A DNA stretch of 58,586 nucleotides from Chloroflexota bacterium (GTDB taxonomy: Bacteria > Chloroflexota > Anaerolineae > Epilineales > SHYO01), in the NCBI GenBank assembly GCA_009692745.1, contig SHYO01000003.1:1-58586 (forward strand), given 5' to 3'. A program made the translations under genes and the position numbers. Numbering within the stretch: the first letter of the stretch is position 1; the number at the start of each line of letters is the position of its first letter. Positions 33,404 to 42,785 of the stretch are shown here, in pieces. Under the pieces are notes generated by a model that saw only the letters and a list, made by a program, of their open reading frames with translations, ran no database searches and was not told the origin of the DNA.

Positions 33404-34531
33404 TTACGCACGTACGTATTGCATATTGCCTGCCTGGCGTACCATACCCTTTAATTCCATGAGCGTCAGGGTGGCGGAAATCTCGGCGATAGGCAGATTG
33501 CAGGATCGTCCCAACTCATCAATATGCACAGGTTCATCGCTAAGATGGTTGAGCAATTGTTGCTCGGTGGGATTGGCGGGAATGATATCGCGCACGATCT
33601 GTTGTTCGTTGATCATATGCAGGTTCAACTGCTCAAGAATATCCCGTACTTCCCCCACTGGGTGAGCTCCATCTCGAATTAACCGATTTGTGCCGGTGCT
33701 GTTACGCACATTAATATTGCCGGGAACGGCGAAAACATCCCGGCCTTGCTCGGCGGCAAAGGAAGCGGTGATTAAAGCGCCACTTTTTTCGCTGGCCTGT
33801 ACCACCACGAGGCCCAAGGAAAGACCGCTGATAATGCGATTGCGCGGTGGAAAATTTACGCCATCCGGTTTGGTGCCCAGGGCATAATCGCTGATCAGGG
33901 CGCCGTGACCTGCGATAATATTCTCAGCCAGACGCCAATTTTCCGGTGGGTAGATAACGTCTACGCCGCTCCCCAGGACAGCCAGGGTGCGACCGCCGGC
34001 CTTGAGGGCTCCCTGGTGGGCGCAGGTGTCCACACCGCGCGCCAGGCCACTGACCACCGTAATGCCATTGCTGGCAAGGCCTTCCGCCAGGTTGACAGCG
34101 ATATCTCGACCATAGCTGGTGGGTGTGCGTGTGCCTACGATGCCTACGGCAAATTCATCTTGGGGCAAATAATCTCCCCTAAAGTATAGCACCGGTGGCG
34201 CAGTATCAATATCGCGCAGCAGCCGGGGATAGCCAGCGGTTTGCCAGGTTTCCACCCTGACGTTGAGCGCAGCCAGGCGACCCAATTCTTTGCCCGGGTC
34301 CAGATGGGACCGGATCTGCAACAGATTCTCTAAAGGTCGGCCATCCAGGCCGGCAGCTTTCAGAGCCAGGGGATTGGCGCGCCAGGCTGCGTGCAGATTG
34401 CCGAAGTGTTCAAGCAACAGGCGGAATCGCACTGGGCCGACACCTTGTACCTGGTTGAAGGCGACCCAACAGGCAATTTCACCTGCCTCTGGCGCCGGAT
34501 TTGCGTGTTTGTCTATAGAATCGGTGCGCAG
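33404..34531 (-). CDS. dprA: DNA processing protein DprA, probable CTG start
   Basis: 375 residues from CTG 34531. The Rossmann core has VGIVGTRTPTSYGRDIAVNL, VVSGLARGVDTCAHQGALKA, VLGSGVDVIYPPENWRLAE and FPPRNRIISGLSLGLVVVQA; a winged-helix domain closes it (EQQLLNHLSDEPVHIDELGR). It loads RecA on incoming ssDNA. The first standard start (GTG 34432) would cut the helix-hairpin-helix VAFNQVQGVGPVRFRLLLEH. The frame is open to 34537 before a TGA. CTG 34531 has GGGGGAG 7 bases upstream and a consensus promoter behind it; ATT 34537 is the alternative. Confidence 0.88.
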   Translation of the reverse strand: MRTDSIDKHANPAPEAGEIACWVAFNQVQGVGPVRFRLLLEHFGNLHAAWRANPLALKAAGLDGRPLENLLQIRSHLDPGKELGRLAALNVRVETWQTAGYPRLLRDIDTAPPVLYFRGDYLPQDEFAVGIVGTRTPTSYGRDIAVNLAEGLASNGITVVSGLARGVDTCAHQGALKAGGRTLAVLGSGVDVIYPPENWRLAENIIAGHGALISDYALGTKPDGVNFPPRNRIISGLSLGLVVVQASEKSGALITASFAAEQGRDVFAVPGNINVRNSTGTNRLIRDGAHPVGEVRDILEQLNLHMINEQQIVRDIIPANPTEQQLLNHLSDEPVHIDELGRSCNLPIAEISATLTLMELKGMVRQAGNMQYVRA

Positions 34532-34570
34532 GAGAATGCTCCCCCTTCAGGATATGTTGTCAATCCTATC

Positions 34571-34599
34571 ATCTTAAACAGTTGCCTTCAAGTTGTCAA
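34571..34599 (-). promoter_or_regulatory. promoter of dprA
   Basis: On the minus strand TTGACA (34594-34599) and TAAGAT (34571-34576) are 17 bases apart. A start site near 34564 leaves a leader of about 33 bases to the CTG codon. Confidence 0.7.
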
Positions 34600-34615
34600 G
34601 GGGTGGCGGAAAATT

Positions 34616-34643
34616 GACAGGACCGGGTTTTTCCGGTCCTGTC
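34616..34643 (-). terminator. terminator between the epimerase gene and dprA
   Basis: An 11-bp perfect stem (GACAGGACCGG with CCGGTCCTGTC) and a 6-base loop, followed on the minus strand by CAATTTTCC. It ends the 34678-35667 gene before the dprA promoter. Confidence 0.75.
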
Positions 34644-34677
34644 TGGATGATTTGTATAACTAAGCATCGCATTGATT

Positions 34678-35667
34678 TTATTGACTGCTGTGCCATTTTT
34701 GGAGTAACTCTGCTTCGCGCTCGGGGTTTAGGCCGTTGCGCAGGGGCTCGCCGGCGGGGCGGGTTATATCCCAGGTTAAGGTATCGGCGGCAGTGGCAGC
34801 CAGGGGGCGGCACGTCAGGCCAGTAGCGAAGGCCTTGCGGCTGTCGACGGTCAGGATGCCATGAGCAGATTGGGGCAGCCACAAAGGTAATTCGGTGAAA
34901 GGCGCCACTTGATGTTGCCGCAGAAACTCCTCGGTTACCCAGGTGAAAGTGGCCTGGCTGTGGGCCACATCCCGCGAGGTTTCCAGCAGCTCGCCCATAG
35001 TGAGGGGATAGTCAGGCCCGGTGGTATTATAAACGCCGGTTTGCCCGGTTTCGATCATTTTGATGGTCCAGGTGGAGAGGTCGCGCACATCAATAACCTG
35101 TACCGGGTAGTGGGGTTGCCCTGGGGCCAGGACTTCCCCGCCTTGGGCGATGCGATGCAGCCAATAGGTGAAGCGATCGGTGGGATCGTAAGGACCGGCG
35201 ATCAGCCCGGGGCGTACTTGTAGCACCCGTCCGGGCAATGCCTGCTCGGCGACCTGCTCGCACAGCACTTTCAACGGGCCGTAGGTTTCGCCGGTGATTT
35301 GCTCTACGGTTGGATCTGCCAGAGTGGCGAGTGGGCTGTGCTCGTCGGCGCCAGGATTACTTATTTCTCCGTAGACAGAGATGGTGGAGATGAAGGTATA
35401 GTGGCGCGTGGCGTTGGAGAGGTACTCTGCCGAAGCGCGCACAATTCTGGGAATGTAGCCACAGGTATCGATAACGGCATCCCATTGCCGCCTGGCGAGG
35501 CTGCCCATCTCCCCATCACGGTTGCCGCGCAGCTTTTCAACCTGGGGAAAGAGATCAGGGTTGTGTTGCCCGCGGTTAAAAAGGGTCACTCCGTGGCCAC
35601 GGGCAAGGGCAGCCTCGACAAGATGGCGGCCGAGGAAGATGGTGCCTCCCAGGATCAGTATTTTCAC
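34678..35667 (-). CDS. NAD-dependent epimerase/dehydratase (extended SDR)
   Basis: 329 residues. MKILILGGTIFLGRHLVEAA is the NAD-binding Rossmann motif (G-G-x4-G, atypical order), YTFISTISVYGEISNPGADE gives the Ser/Thr side, and ETYGPLKVLCEQVAEQ the Tyr-x3-Lys pair. VIDVRDLSTWTIKMIETGQT is typical of nucleoside-sugar or isoflavone-reductase-like members. A GTG start follows AAAGGAG at 13 bases. Substrate unknown, possibly a nucleotide sugar, given manC nearby. Confidence 0.83.
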   Translation of the reverse strand: MKILILGGTIFLGRHLVEAALARGHGVTLFNRGQHNPDLFPQVEKLRGNRDGEMGSLARRQWDAVIDTCGYIPRIVRASAEYLSNATRHYTFISTISVYGEISNPGADEHSPLATLADPTVEQITGETYGPLKVLCEQVAEQALPGRVLQVRPGLIAGPYDPTDRFTYWLHRIAQGGEVLAPGQPHYPVQVIDVRDLSTWTIKMIETGQTGVYNTTGPDYPLTMGELLETSRDVAHSQATFTWVTEEFLRQHQVAPFTELPLWLPQSAHGILTVDSRKAFATGLTCRPLAATAADTLTWDITRPAGEPLRNGLNPEREAELLQKWHSSQ

Positions 35668-35715
35668 GATACAGGCACTCCTTTGGACAATTTAGCACAT
35701 TTTCCAGCAGTGATT

Positions 35716-38514
35716 TTATGCCTGGTCCGACATAAGTTGCCGTAGTACGTATTGCAGGATGCCGCCGTGGCGGTAATATTGGATCTCCTGCGGCGTATCG
35801 ATACGTACGGTGGCGGTGAACTCTACAACGCCGCCATCCTCACGGGTGGCGCGCACCTTTACGTCACGTCCATCGGCAAAGCCGGTAGCGATGGCTTCGG
35901 AAAACCCAATGACGTCGTAGGTCTCACGGCCGGTAAGACCCAGGGAATCAACGGATTCCTCTGCTATGAATTGGAGTGGCAGGATGCCAAAACCTACCAG
36001 GTTGGAGCGATGGATGCGCTCGTAACTTTGGGCGATGACGACCTTAACGCCGAGCAGGTAGGGGCCTTTGGCGGCATAATCCCGGCTGGAGCCGGAGCCA
36101 TACTCCGTGCCGGCGAGGACGATAAGGGGGATGCTCTCAGCCATGTACTTCATGGCTGCATCGTAGATGGACATGACTTCGCCGGTTTTCAAATAGGTGG
36201 TCACGCCACCTTCGGTACCTGGGGCCAGTTGGTTGCGCAGCCGCACGTTGGCGAAGGTGCCGCGCATCATGATGTCATCGTTGCCGCGGCGGGTGCCGTA
36301 GGTATTGAAATCTTTGGGCTCTACGCCGTGGGCTATCAGGTACTCTCCCGCCGGAGATTTTACCTTGATACTGCCGGCCGGGGAGATGTGGTCTGTGGTG
36401 ATACTATTGCCCAAGACTGCCAGCGCGCGGGCGTTGCGAATATCTTCTACCGTGGTTGGGGCCTGGCGGGGCATGTTGTCGAAGAAGGGCGGATGCTTAA
36501 CATAGGTAGACTCGGTGCTCCAATTGTAGAGCTCGCTATCTGGTACTTCCAGGGAGTTCCAGAGCTCATCGCCTTTGAATACATCGCCATAGCTTTGTTG
36601 GTACATATCGGATTGGATGGACTCGCCGATGATTTGGGCGACTTCCCGGCGGGAAGGCCAGAGATCGCGCAGGTATACCGGGTTGCCCTCAGGATCTGTG
36701 CCCAGCGGATCTTGCAATAAATTAACGTCGATGCGCCCGGCCAGGGCGTACGCCACGACCAAAGGCGGGGACATCAGATAGTTGGCTTTCACCTCCGACT
36801 GGATGCGGCCCTCGAAGTTGCGGTTGCCGGAGAGAACAGAAGCGACCACCAGGTCGCCTTGGTCAATGGCCGCGGAGATCTCACTAGGGAGCGGTCCTGA
36901 GTTGCCGATGCAGGTAGTACACCCATAGCCAACCGTGTGGAAGCGGAGCTGCTCCAGGTAAGGGGTCAGGCCGGCTTTATCCAGATATCGAGTGACAACT
37001 TTGGACCCCGGGGCCAGGGAAGTTTTGACCCACGGCTTTGTCATCAGCCCGTGCTCAACAGCATTTTTGGCCAGCAAGCCGGCGGCAACCATTACCGAGG
37101 GGTTAGAAGTATTAGTACAACTGGTGATGGCCGAGATCACGATGGAGCCGTGGTCCAACACATGTTCGACATTTTCGAGCATAAATCGTACGCCGGTGGG
37201 AGTACTGAGAGGCCCTGGGGCCTCCATTTGATCCTGGCTAGCGCCTGCACCTTTCGTACGCTCGACTTGCTTATCCTTGGTGGCGGATCCAGCAGGGTTG
37301 AGGATCAGGGGCAGGGATTTTTTGAAAGACTGTGCAGCTTGGGAAAGGAGAACCCGGTCCTGGGGGCGCTTGGGCCCGGCGATGCTGGGCTCAACCTCGG
37401 AGAGGTCGAGGGTTAAAGTATCTGAGTATTCGGCCTCTGGGCTTTCCGGAGAATGGAAGAGTCCCTGCTCTTTCATATAGGCTTCGACCAGGGCAACCTG
37501 CTCTGCGGGTCGGCCGGTTAAACGCAAGTACCGGAGGGTCTCATTATCTACGGGGAAAATGGCGACCGTGGCGCCGTACTCCGGGGACATATTGCCCACG
37601 GTGGCGCGGTCGGCGAGGGGCATATTGGCTAACCCCGGCCCATAGAACTCGACGAATTTGCCAACTACCCCTTTCTTGCGCAGTATTTCCGTGACGGTCA
37701 GAACCATGTCCGTGGCGGTAGTCCCCTCGCGCAGTTGGCCGACTAATTTAAATCCAACTACCTGGGGGATAAGCATAGAAACTGGCTGACCCAGCATAGC
37801 GGCCTCTGCCTCAATCCCACCAACACCCCAACCCAGAACGCCGAGCCCGTTGACCATAGTGGTATGGGAATCGGTGCCGATAAGGGTATCAGGGTAGGCC
37901 TGAGGCAATCCATAGTGTCCCAGCATCGGTGTGCCTTCGGTGGCAAAGACCACCCGGGAAAGATATTCCAGATTTACTTGGTGGACGATACCGGTATCTG
38001 GGGGGACGACTTTGAAATTTTTAAAGGCTTTTTGTCCCCATCTTAAAAAGGCGTAACGCTCGTGATTGCGCTGAAATTCCATCTCGGCATTGATCAGGAG
38101 CGCCGCTTGGGAGCCATAGGCATCAACCTGGACGGAGTGATCGATAACCAGTTCGGCCGGGATGAGCGGGTTGATGAGCGCTGGATCTCCGCCCAACTGG
38201 GCCATAGCATCACGCATGGCGGCCAGATCTACGACACAGGCCACACCGGTGAAATCCTGCATGAGTACCCGGGCAGGGGTGAAGGCCATTTCATAGTCAG
38301 GAACTGCCGTGGAGTTCCACGCCGCGAGGAATCGGATATCATCAGCACTGACATTTTTGCCGTCCTCGGTACGTAACAGATTTTCAAGCAATATGCGTAA
38401 GGAATAGGGGAGTCTTGAGATGGGCAAGCCTGCTTTCTCCAAGGCGTCCAGGCGATAGATTTCATATTCACGACCTCCAACTTTCAAGGTCGAACGCGCG
38501 TCAAAACTATTCAT
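35716..38514 (-). CDS. acnA: aconitate hydratase A
   Basis: 932 residues, slightly longer than the usual ~890-900 because of a low-complexity insert around [20 protein letters not shown]. The Fe-S ligand cysteines are in [13 protein letters not shown] and [33 protein letters not shown] and the swivel-domain [19 protein letters not shown] are conserved. It isomerises citrate to isocitrate. The ATG at 38514 has AGGAGG upstream; an in-frame start at 38571 does not. An AT-rich region upstream contains possible -10 boxes, but no clear -35 was found. Confidence 0.95.
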   Translation of the reverse strand: MNSFDARSTLKVGGREYEIYRLDALEKAGLPISRLPYSLRILLENLLRTEDGKNVSADDIRFLAAWNSTAVPDYEMAFTPARVLMQDFTGVACVVDLAAMRDAMAQLGGDPALINPLIPAELVIDHSVQVDAYGSQAALLINAEMEFQRNHERYAFLRWGQKAFKNFKVVPPDTGIVHQVNLEYLSRVVFATEGTPMLGHYGLPQAYPDTLIGTDSHTTMVNGLGVLGWGVGGIEAEAAMLGQPVSMLIPQVVGFKLVGQLREGTTATDMVLTVTEILRKKGVVGKFVEFYGPGLANMPLADRATVGNMSPEYGATVAIFPVDNETLRYLRLTGRPAEQVALVEAYMKEQGLFHSPESPEAEYSDTLTLDLSEVEPSIAGPKRPQDRVLLSQAAQSFKKSLPLILNPAGSATKDKQVERTKGAGASQDQMEAPGPLSTPTGVRFMLENVEHVLDHGSIVISAITSCTNTSNPSVMVAAGLLAKNAVEHGLMTKPWVKTSLAPGSKVVTRYLDKAGLTPYLEQLRFHTVGYGCTTCIGNSGPLPSEISAAIDQGDLVVASVLSGNRNFEGRIQSEVKANYLMSPPLVVAYALAGRIDVNLLQDPLGTDPEGNPVYLRDLWPSRREVAQIIGESIQSDMYQQSYGDVFKGDELWNSLEVPDSELYNWSTESTYVKHPPFFDNMPRQAPTTVEDIRNARALAVLGNSITTDHISPAGSIKVKSPAGEYLIAHGVEPKDFNTYGTRRGNDDIMMRGTFANVRLRNQLAPGTEGGVTTYLKTGEVMSIYDAAMKYMAESIPLIVLAGTEYGSGSSRDYAAKGPYLLGVKVVIAQSYERIHRSNLVGFGILPLQFIAEESVDSLGLTGRETYDVIGFSEAIATGFADGRDVKVRATREDGGVVEFTATVRIDTPQEIQYYRHGGILQYVLRQLMSDQA

Positions 38515-38713
38515 GATTTTTGCCTCCTGCGATATGATTCTTGAAGGGGCGTTCTCCGGTTGAGTATCCACCTTTGCTTACCGACCGGATGTCGCTACCT
38601 TCAGGTTTTACTGAAATGATTTTACCAGGCATAGCTTGCCGGGATCTTGCCTGTTGGAATGGGTGGTAATTATCTATATTATAATCTAAATTCTCTTCTT
38701 AGACATCTTAGCC

Positions 38714-38743
38714 TTGACACTGTTTTTCGCCTCGTGGTATAAT
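38714..38743 (+). promoter_or_regulatory. promoter of the IclR-type regulator gene
   Basis: TTGACA (38714-38719) and TATAAT (38738-38743), both perfect consensus, with an 18-base spacer. The start of translation is 234 bases downstream, so the mRNA has a long leader. Confidence 0.75.
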
Positions 38744-38792
38744 TGATGAAAGAAAGTGCAAAACCTTGTTTCTTAATTGTGAAACCTCTGGT

Positions 38793-38883
38793 CTAACCGG
38801 CTGACCCACAAGCATTTGGATTAATTTGCCTTCGCCCGGTTAGAAATCACCGAATTTTTAAGTAAGTGCTTACCAACCGGTTG
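38793..38883. promoter_or_regulatory. cluster of AACCGG inverted half-sites in the iclR leader
   Basis: CTAACCGG (38793-38800) is inverted as CCGGTTAG (38836-38843). CAACCGGTTG (38874-38883) is a 10-bp palindrome, and GTAAG/CTTAC (38862-38873) is another short inverted pair. The three CCGG-centred sites lie downstream of the promoter, where a repressor could act. Autoregulation by the IclR protein is inference. Confidence 0.4.
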
Positions 38884-38977
38884 AAATTGGTGCGCGCCAT
38901 TTGCAAGTATTCCCATTGTAGCTTTTGATGTTTACTGACAATTTTGATTTGAGCGCTTGGGAACTACGAGGAAAAAA

Positions 38978-39802
38978 ATGAGGAATATTAAAAGAGATTA
39001 TACCATTGCAGTGCTGGATACGTCTTTAAATGTCCTGGAAACGTTCGTGCGCTTTGGAGGGGGAGATCACAGTATTAGTGAGATTGCTGATTACCTGGGT
39101 TGTAATCGCAGCCGAACCTTCAGAATTTTGCAAACGTTGGAACGTCACGGGTTTGTAGAACAAAACCTGAAGACGCGCAAGTATCGCCTGGGAATGAAAC
39201 TGTTGGCGTTGGGTGAAATGGTATTGCAGCAGCTCGACCCTGTGGAAACCGCGAAGCCGGTCATGGCGGATCTGGCCATGAAGACGAAAGCTACTGCCTG
39301 CCTGGGGATACGAGAAGGTAGTGAGAGCGTGTATGTGGCTATACAAAAATGGCAGGATGGCAGTGGACAGAGCGAGGTGGGCAAGCGGATCTCATTGGCG
39401 GGTAGGGGTTTATCTCAGGTATTAATAGCTTTTACGCCCGCGGAGGAGCAGAGTAAAATCTTGCAGCAGTTGGGACAGAATGCGGCTGCCACAATAATCC
39501 TTGATCGGGAGCAGTTGCAGGGTGCTTGGGATCGCGTCCGGTCACAGGGATATGCTTTAGATGACCATGACCTCCAGAGTGGCGCGCATTCGGTTGCAGC
39601 GCCGATCTATAATCACACAGGCCAGGTAATTGCGGCCCTGGGGATTGAAAAAAGCAACGGTTATTTTGATGGAGCTTACATTTCAGATATCGTGCAACAG
39701 TTAACGGATGCGGCCGCTAATATTTCGGCCCGTTTGGGCTACCAGTTAGGTGGACATCCACGGGGACAGACCTCCGCCACTGCAGACTTGGAGATGGCAT
39801 AA
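38978..39802 (+). CDS. IclR-family transcriptional regulator
   Basis: 274 residues. The winged helix-turn-helix region includes VLETFVRFGGGDHSISEIAD then YLGCNRSRTFRILQTLERHG and FVEQNLKTRKYRLGMKLLAL. The effector domain contains CLGIREGSESVYVAIQKWQD, ISLAGRGLSQVLIAF, GYALDDHDLQSGAHSVAAPI and VIAALGIEKS. Such regulators control catabolic operons in response to small acids. The ATG at 38978 follows GAGG; a TTG at 38957 is less likely. The neighbouring operon it controls is unclear. Confidence 0.9.
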   Translation: MRNIKRDYTIAVLDTSLNVLETFVRFGGGDHSISEIADYLGCNRSRTFRILQTLERHGFVEQNLKTRKYRLGMKLLALGEMVLQQLDPVETAKPVMADLAMKTKATACLGIREGSESVYVAIQKWQDGSGQSEVGKRISLAGRGLSQVLIAFTPAEEQSKILQQLGQNAAATIILDREQLQGAWDRVRSQGYALDDHDLQSGAHSVAAPIYNHTGQVIAALGIEKSNGYFDGAYISDIVQQLTDAAANISARLGYQLGGHPRGQTSATADLEMA

Positions 39803-39904
39803 TCTGGCGGTACGGTTACGCGCTAATTATCCTGAGGAGACTGGCAAGCCTTCCGCTGGGTAATATATTTCCCCTCTTAACGTCGGATAAAGGGTTTTTT
39901 GGTT

Positions 39905-41200
39905 ATGGTGGAATGTGATCATTGCAAGGCACAAGTGCAGGCGGGGGAGGTCTTTTGCACTCGCTGTGGGCGCGCTCTTAGCTATGGAGCGATGCACCTG
40001 GATCGCTCCATTTTACAACGCCAACCCGGCTGGGTGTGGCTGGCGGGTGTCAGCGGCGTTGCTCTGCTATGCCTGCTGTTTATCTTGGCTTTGACAATGG
40101 CAGCGGTATACGAGGGTATGGCAGAAAGATCAATGGCCAGCACTGCTGCTGCAGGATATTATGCGCAACAGGCCGCGGCTTTTCAACAGCAAGGGCGGCT
40201 GGAATGGGCTCTGGCAGCGATCGAAGAAGCATTGAAATATGCCCCAGAGGATCGACACCTGCTGGAGCAGCGCAGCCAGGTACAGCAGCAATTGCAGACG
40301 CAGACGGTCCAGGATAATAAGGCTAAGGGACCGGAACTTGCTGTGCGTTTGACGGAAGCACAGCAGGAATATAATGATGGTAACTGGGCCGCCACCATTG
40401 CTACGTTAGATCCCTTGCGGGCGAACATGAGCGCGGAAGACGAAGCCGGTCAATTACTTTTTGGCGCGTATTATAACCAGGGTTTACAGCAATTGGCTGC
40501 CGATCAAGTCGCGGAAGCGTTGGGGAGTTTTGAGAAGGCGTATGCTTTGAACCCCGACAATCCTAATGCGGCAGGAGAGATGCGCCTGGTGTATTTATAT
40601 CTGGCAGGTGTTAAAGCAGTAGCCGAAAAGAGCTGGACTGAGGCTATCTCCAATTTGCGCCAGCTCTATCAGCTCTTCCCTGAGTATAGGGATGTGCAGA
40701 TTCAGTTGCAAGATGCTTATTTCCAGGTGGGAGATCAATATAGCAGCGAGGAAGAATGGTGCTTTGCGGCAGATGTATATACCCTGGGCGTTGAAGTGAG
40801 ATCGAATAGCCGGATTACCAGCAAAAGAGATTTGGCGCGGGCCCGCTGCCAGGCACTGAATACGCCTCCTCGCCTTACACCCACGCCAGCTTTGGCTTCA
40901 AGTGATTACCATTTTATGGTGAAAATGGGACTTGTATATCCGATTATCAAGGATCAAATACACATTCGCGGGCGTGTAGTGACGGCTGATGAAAAGCCTA
41001 TTCCAGGAGTGGAGGTGGTGTTGTCGGCTGTTGATTGGTCAGTCCAGGAAGTGACGGACAAGAACGGTCTATTTGCTTTCGACGGGCTGAAAAATCCGGG
41101 AATCTACCGGTTGAGCCTGCCTAATATGGCAGTTGATGCAGTGCAAGTGGCTGCAGAGTGGGGGAAACAGGTGCAGGTGGAATTTGTGGAAGTCCCTTAA
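39905..41200 (+). CDS. zinc-ribbon, membrane-anchored TPR protein with C-terminal carboxypeptidase-regulatory-like domain
   Basis: 431 residues. CDHCKAQVQAGEVFCTRCGR is a zinc ribbon (Cys-x2-Cys twice). A transmembrane segment follows (WLAGVSGVALLCLLFILALT, around residues 44-66). Then come TPR-like helices (QQQGRLEWALAAIEEALKYA, LFGAYYNQGLQQLAADQVAE) and a beta domain with IHIRGRVVTADEKPIPGVEV then VTDKNGLFAFDGLKNPGIYR, as in CarboxypepD_reg/CNA-B-like folds. The zinc ribbon is predicted inside and the rest outside. Function unknown. Confidence 0.75.
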   Translation: MVECDHCKAQVQAGEVFCTRCGRALSYGAMHLDRSILQRQPGWVWLAGVSGVALLCLLFILALTMAAVYEGMAERSMASTAAAGYYAQQAAAFQQQGRLEWALAAIEEALKYAPEDRHLLEQRSQVQQQLQTQTVQDNKAKGPELAVRLTEAQQEYNDGNWAATIATLDPLRANMSAEDEAGQLLFGAYYNQGLQQLAADQVAEALGSFEKAYALNPDNPNAAGEMRLVYLYLAGVKAVAEKSWTEAISNLRQLYQLFPEYRDVQIQLQDAYFQVGDQYSSEEEWCFAADVYTLGVEVRSNSRITSKRDLARARCQALNTPPRLTPTPALASSDYHFMVKMGLVYPIIKDQIHIRGRVVTADEKPIPGVEVVLSAVDWSVQEVTDKNGLFAFDGLKNPGIYRLSLPNMAVDAVQVAAEWGKQVQVEFVEVP

Positions 41201-41221
41201 ATTCTTAGATTCGTTTAGTAT

Positions 41222-41250
41222 TTGACACTGTCTGGCAAGTGGCATATAAT
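41222..41250 (+). promoter_or_regulatory. perfect-consensus sigma-70 promoter
   Basis: TTGACA (41222-41227) and TATAAT (41245-41250) with exactly 17 bases between them. Transcription should begin near 41257 and enter the hairpin-rich region that follows, not a coding frame. Confidence 0.85.
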
Positions 41251-41256
41251 CTAGGG

Positions 41257-41538
41257 CGATATGTGCCCAAATCACTGCCCAATTTGGGCAATACATTATA
41301 CCTAGAATTAATGAGACGTACGGTATAGTGAACGCCGAGAGGAAACGAGTTCGGCCCTTCCGGTCGCTGTATTATATATCAGTTTGGTATGAGACCGGAG
41401 ATCTATTGACTTTTGCAGTGCCAAATGTCAGGGGAAAAAGAAATCGTGAGGCGCTGAACTTAGGCTATCCTAGCCTTCATCTCGGTTCCTACCTTTGGGC
41501 GCAATCTTAAAGGTTGGCATAAGCCGAGATGTTTTTTT
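41257..41538 (+). ncRNA. candidate structured non-coding RNA with seven hairpins
   Basis: About 280 nt between a perfect promoter and an intrinsic terminator. Stems in order: 41265-41272/41282-41289 (8 bp), 41297-41302/41322-41327 (6), 41334-41338/41351-41355 (5), 41359-41365/41393-41399 (7), 41407-41415/41422-41430 (8 with one mismatch pair), 41462-41467/41471-41476 (6) and the terminator 41478-41485/41524-41531 followed by seven T. It lacks the conserved sequences of RNase P, SRP, tmRNA or 6S RNA that I know. It could be a free RNA or a leader/attenuator for the S1 operon 131 bases downstream. Confidence 0.6.
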
Positions 41539-41669
41539 AACCCTGGTTCGAGAGTTGAGTAAGGCTGGTAGGGCATTAACTATGATGCGACCGGTTATGG
41601 GCTTCTGGGTGAATCTGTCAAATAGGATTGAGTTTTTCCTTAAAGATAGAATGATTGAAGGAGCGTAAG

Positions 41670-42779
41670 ATGGGGATGGAGACCGGTGCCAGATCTCCAT
41701 TGGGGGGACCACTGGATGATGGCTACTGGGAAGCGCTTTTCCATCAGGGAGAAGAAGCTGCACCCATAGATCCTGAGTTTATTGATTCCCTGAATGGAGA
41801 TGGTCTTAGAAAAACAAATTCAGGCTCCCCAAGAGTGCCATCTGATAATGGGACGGGATTCGCTAATGGAGTTGGGTATCCCAGACGCTTCGAGCAAGAA
41901 AAGAGAGATTGGGAAGATCTACGCCGGCGGCTTGAAAATAGTGAAATCCTATTAATCCAGGTTATCGGTTTTAACAAAGGTGGATTGTTAGTTCGGATCG
42001 GTGAGGTGGATGGCTTTGTCCCGGCTTCCCAATTGTGTAATCTCCCCCGGCGTTTGAGCCCTGAGGAGTTGCAGCACGAAATGGAACGGCGTGTCGGGAA
42101 GTTTTTAAATCTTAAAATTGTGGAGTTGGATGCGACGCGAGATCGTTTAATCCTTTCCGAAAGGGCCACGACTGCGGAGGGCCAGAAAGCCGCCCAGCTA
42201 TTAGAGGGATTGACCGAAGGCCAAGTCTGCATGGGCAAGGTGCGGAATGTAACTGAATTCGGCGCCTTTATTGATTTGGGGGGGGTAGATGGACTGGTTC
42301 ATATTTCGGAGATGTCTTGGGGGAGGGTAGATCATCCCAGCCAAATTCTGGAAGTCAGCCAGGAAGTCAAAGTCTATATCATGAGTGTGGATTATGAGCG
42401 TAAGCGTATTGCTCTGAGTTTGAAGCGCCTTTATCCAGACCCTTGGAGTAGTGTCGAAAAGCGCTATTCCGTAGGGCAATTGATCCAGGGAGAAATCACG
42501 AATGTAGTCGATTTTGGCGCATTTGCTCGTCTGGAAGAAGGATTAGAAGGGCTTGTTCACATCTCTGAATTGGCCGAAGGCAGTTTCTTGCATCCGCGTA
42601 ATGTGGTCCGTGAAGGCGATATTGTCACAGTGCGGGTGTTGCATATAGATAGTAGTCGCCATCGCCTGGCTCTAAGTTTACGCCAGGTAGCCAATCCTGA
42701 CTCCGAACCCAGGGAAGACTATCATTATCCGCCGGATAGCTTCTATCCACCTGATGATTATGATATAGAGAGGGGGTGA
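41670..42779 (+). CDS. S1 domain protein, ribosomal protein S1-like
   Basis: 369 residues with three S1 motifs: residues ~90-170 (LIQVIGFNKGGLLVRIGEVD, divergent), ~185-255 (GKVRNVTEFGAFIDLGGVDG, LVHISEMSWGRVDHPSQI) and ~270-345 (GEITNVVDFGAFARLEEGLE, LVHISELAEGSFLHPRNV). The acidic N-terminus and Pro/Tyr-rich tail are low-complexity. It is shorter than the six-domain E. coli S1 but like those of Gram-positives. AAGGAG lies 6 bases before the ATG. It is first in a cluster with rpsU, which supports a ribosomal role. Confidence 0.85.
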   Translation: MGMETGARSPLGGPLDDGYWEALFHQGEEAAPIDPEFIDSLNGDGLRKTNSGSPRVPSDNGTGFANGVGYPRRFEQEKRDWEDLRRRLENSEILLIQVIGFNKGGLLVRIGEVDGFVPASQLCNLPRRLSPEELQHEMERRVGKFLNLKIVELDATRDRLILSERATTAEGQKAAQLLEGLTEGQVCMGKVRNVTEFGAFIDLGGVDGLVHISEMSWGRVDHPSQILEVSQEVKVYIMSVDYERKRIALSLKRLYPDPWSSVEKRYSVGQLIQGEITNVVDFGAFARLEEGLEGLVHISELAEGSFLHPRNVVREGDIVTVRVLHIDSSRHRLALSLRQVANPDSEPREDYHYPPDSFYPPDDYDIERG

Positions 42780-42785
42780 TAGGAC

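Noticed and set aside
40019..40037. Near copy of the 17-bp palindrome (CCAACCCGGCTGGGTG)
   Set aside because: It is imperfect and lies within a well-read coding frame (RQPGWVWL), so it is coincidental.
41257..41538. RNase P, SRP, tmRNA or 6S RNA identity for the structured transcript
   Set aside because: None of their conserved sequences is seen (for example the P RNA GAGGAAAGTCC or the SRP tetraloop region); length and stem order also differ.
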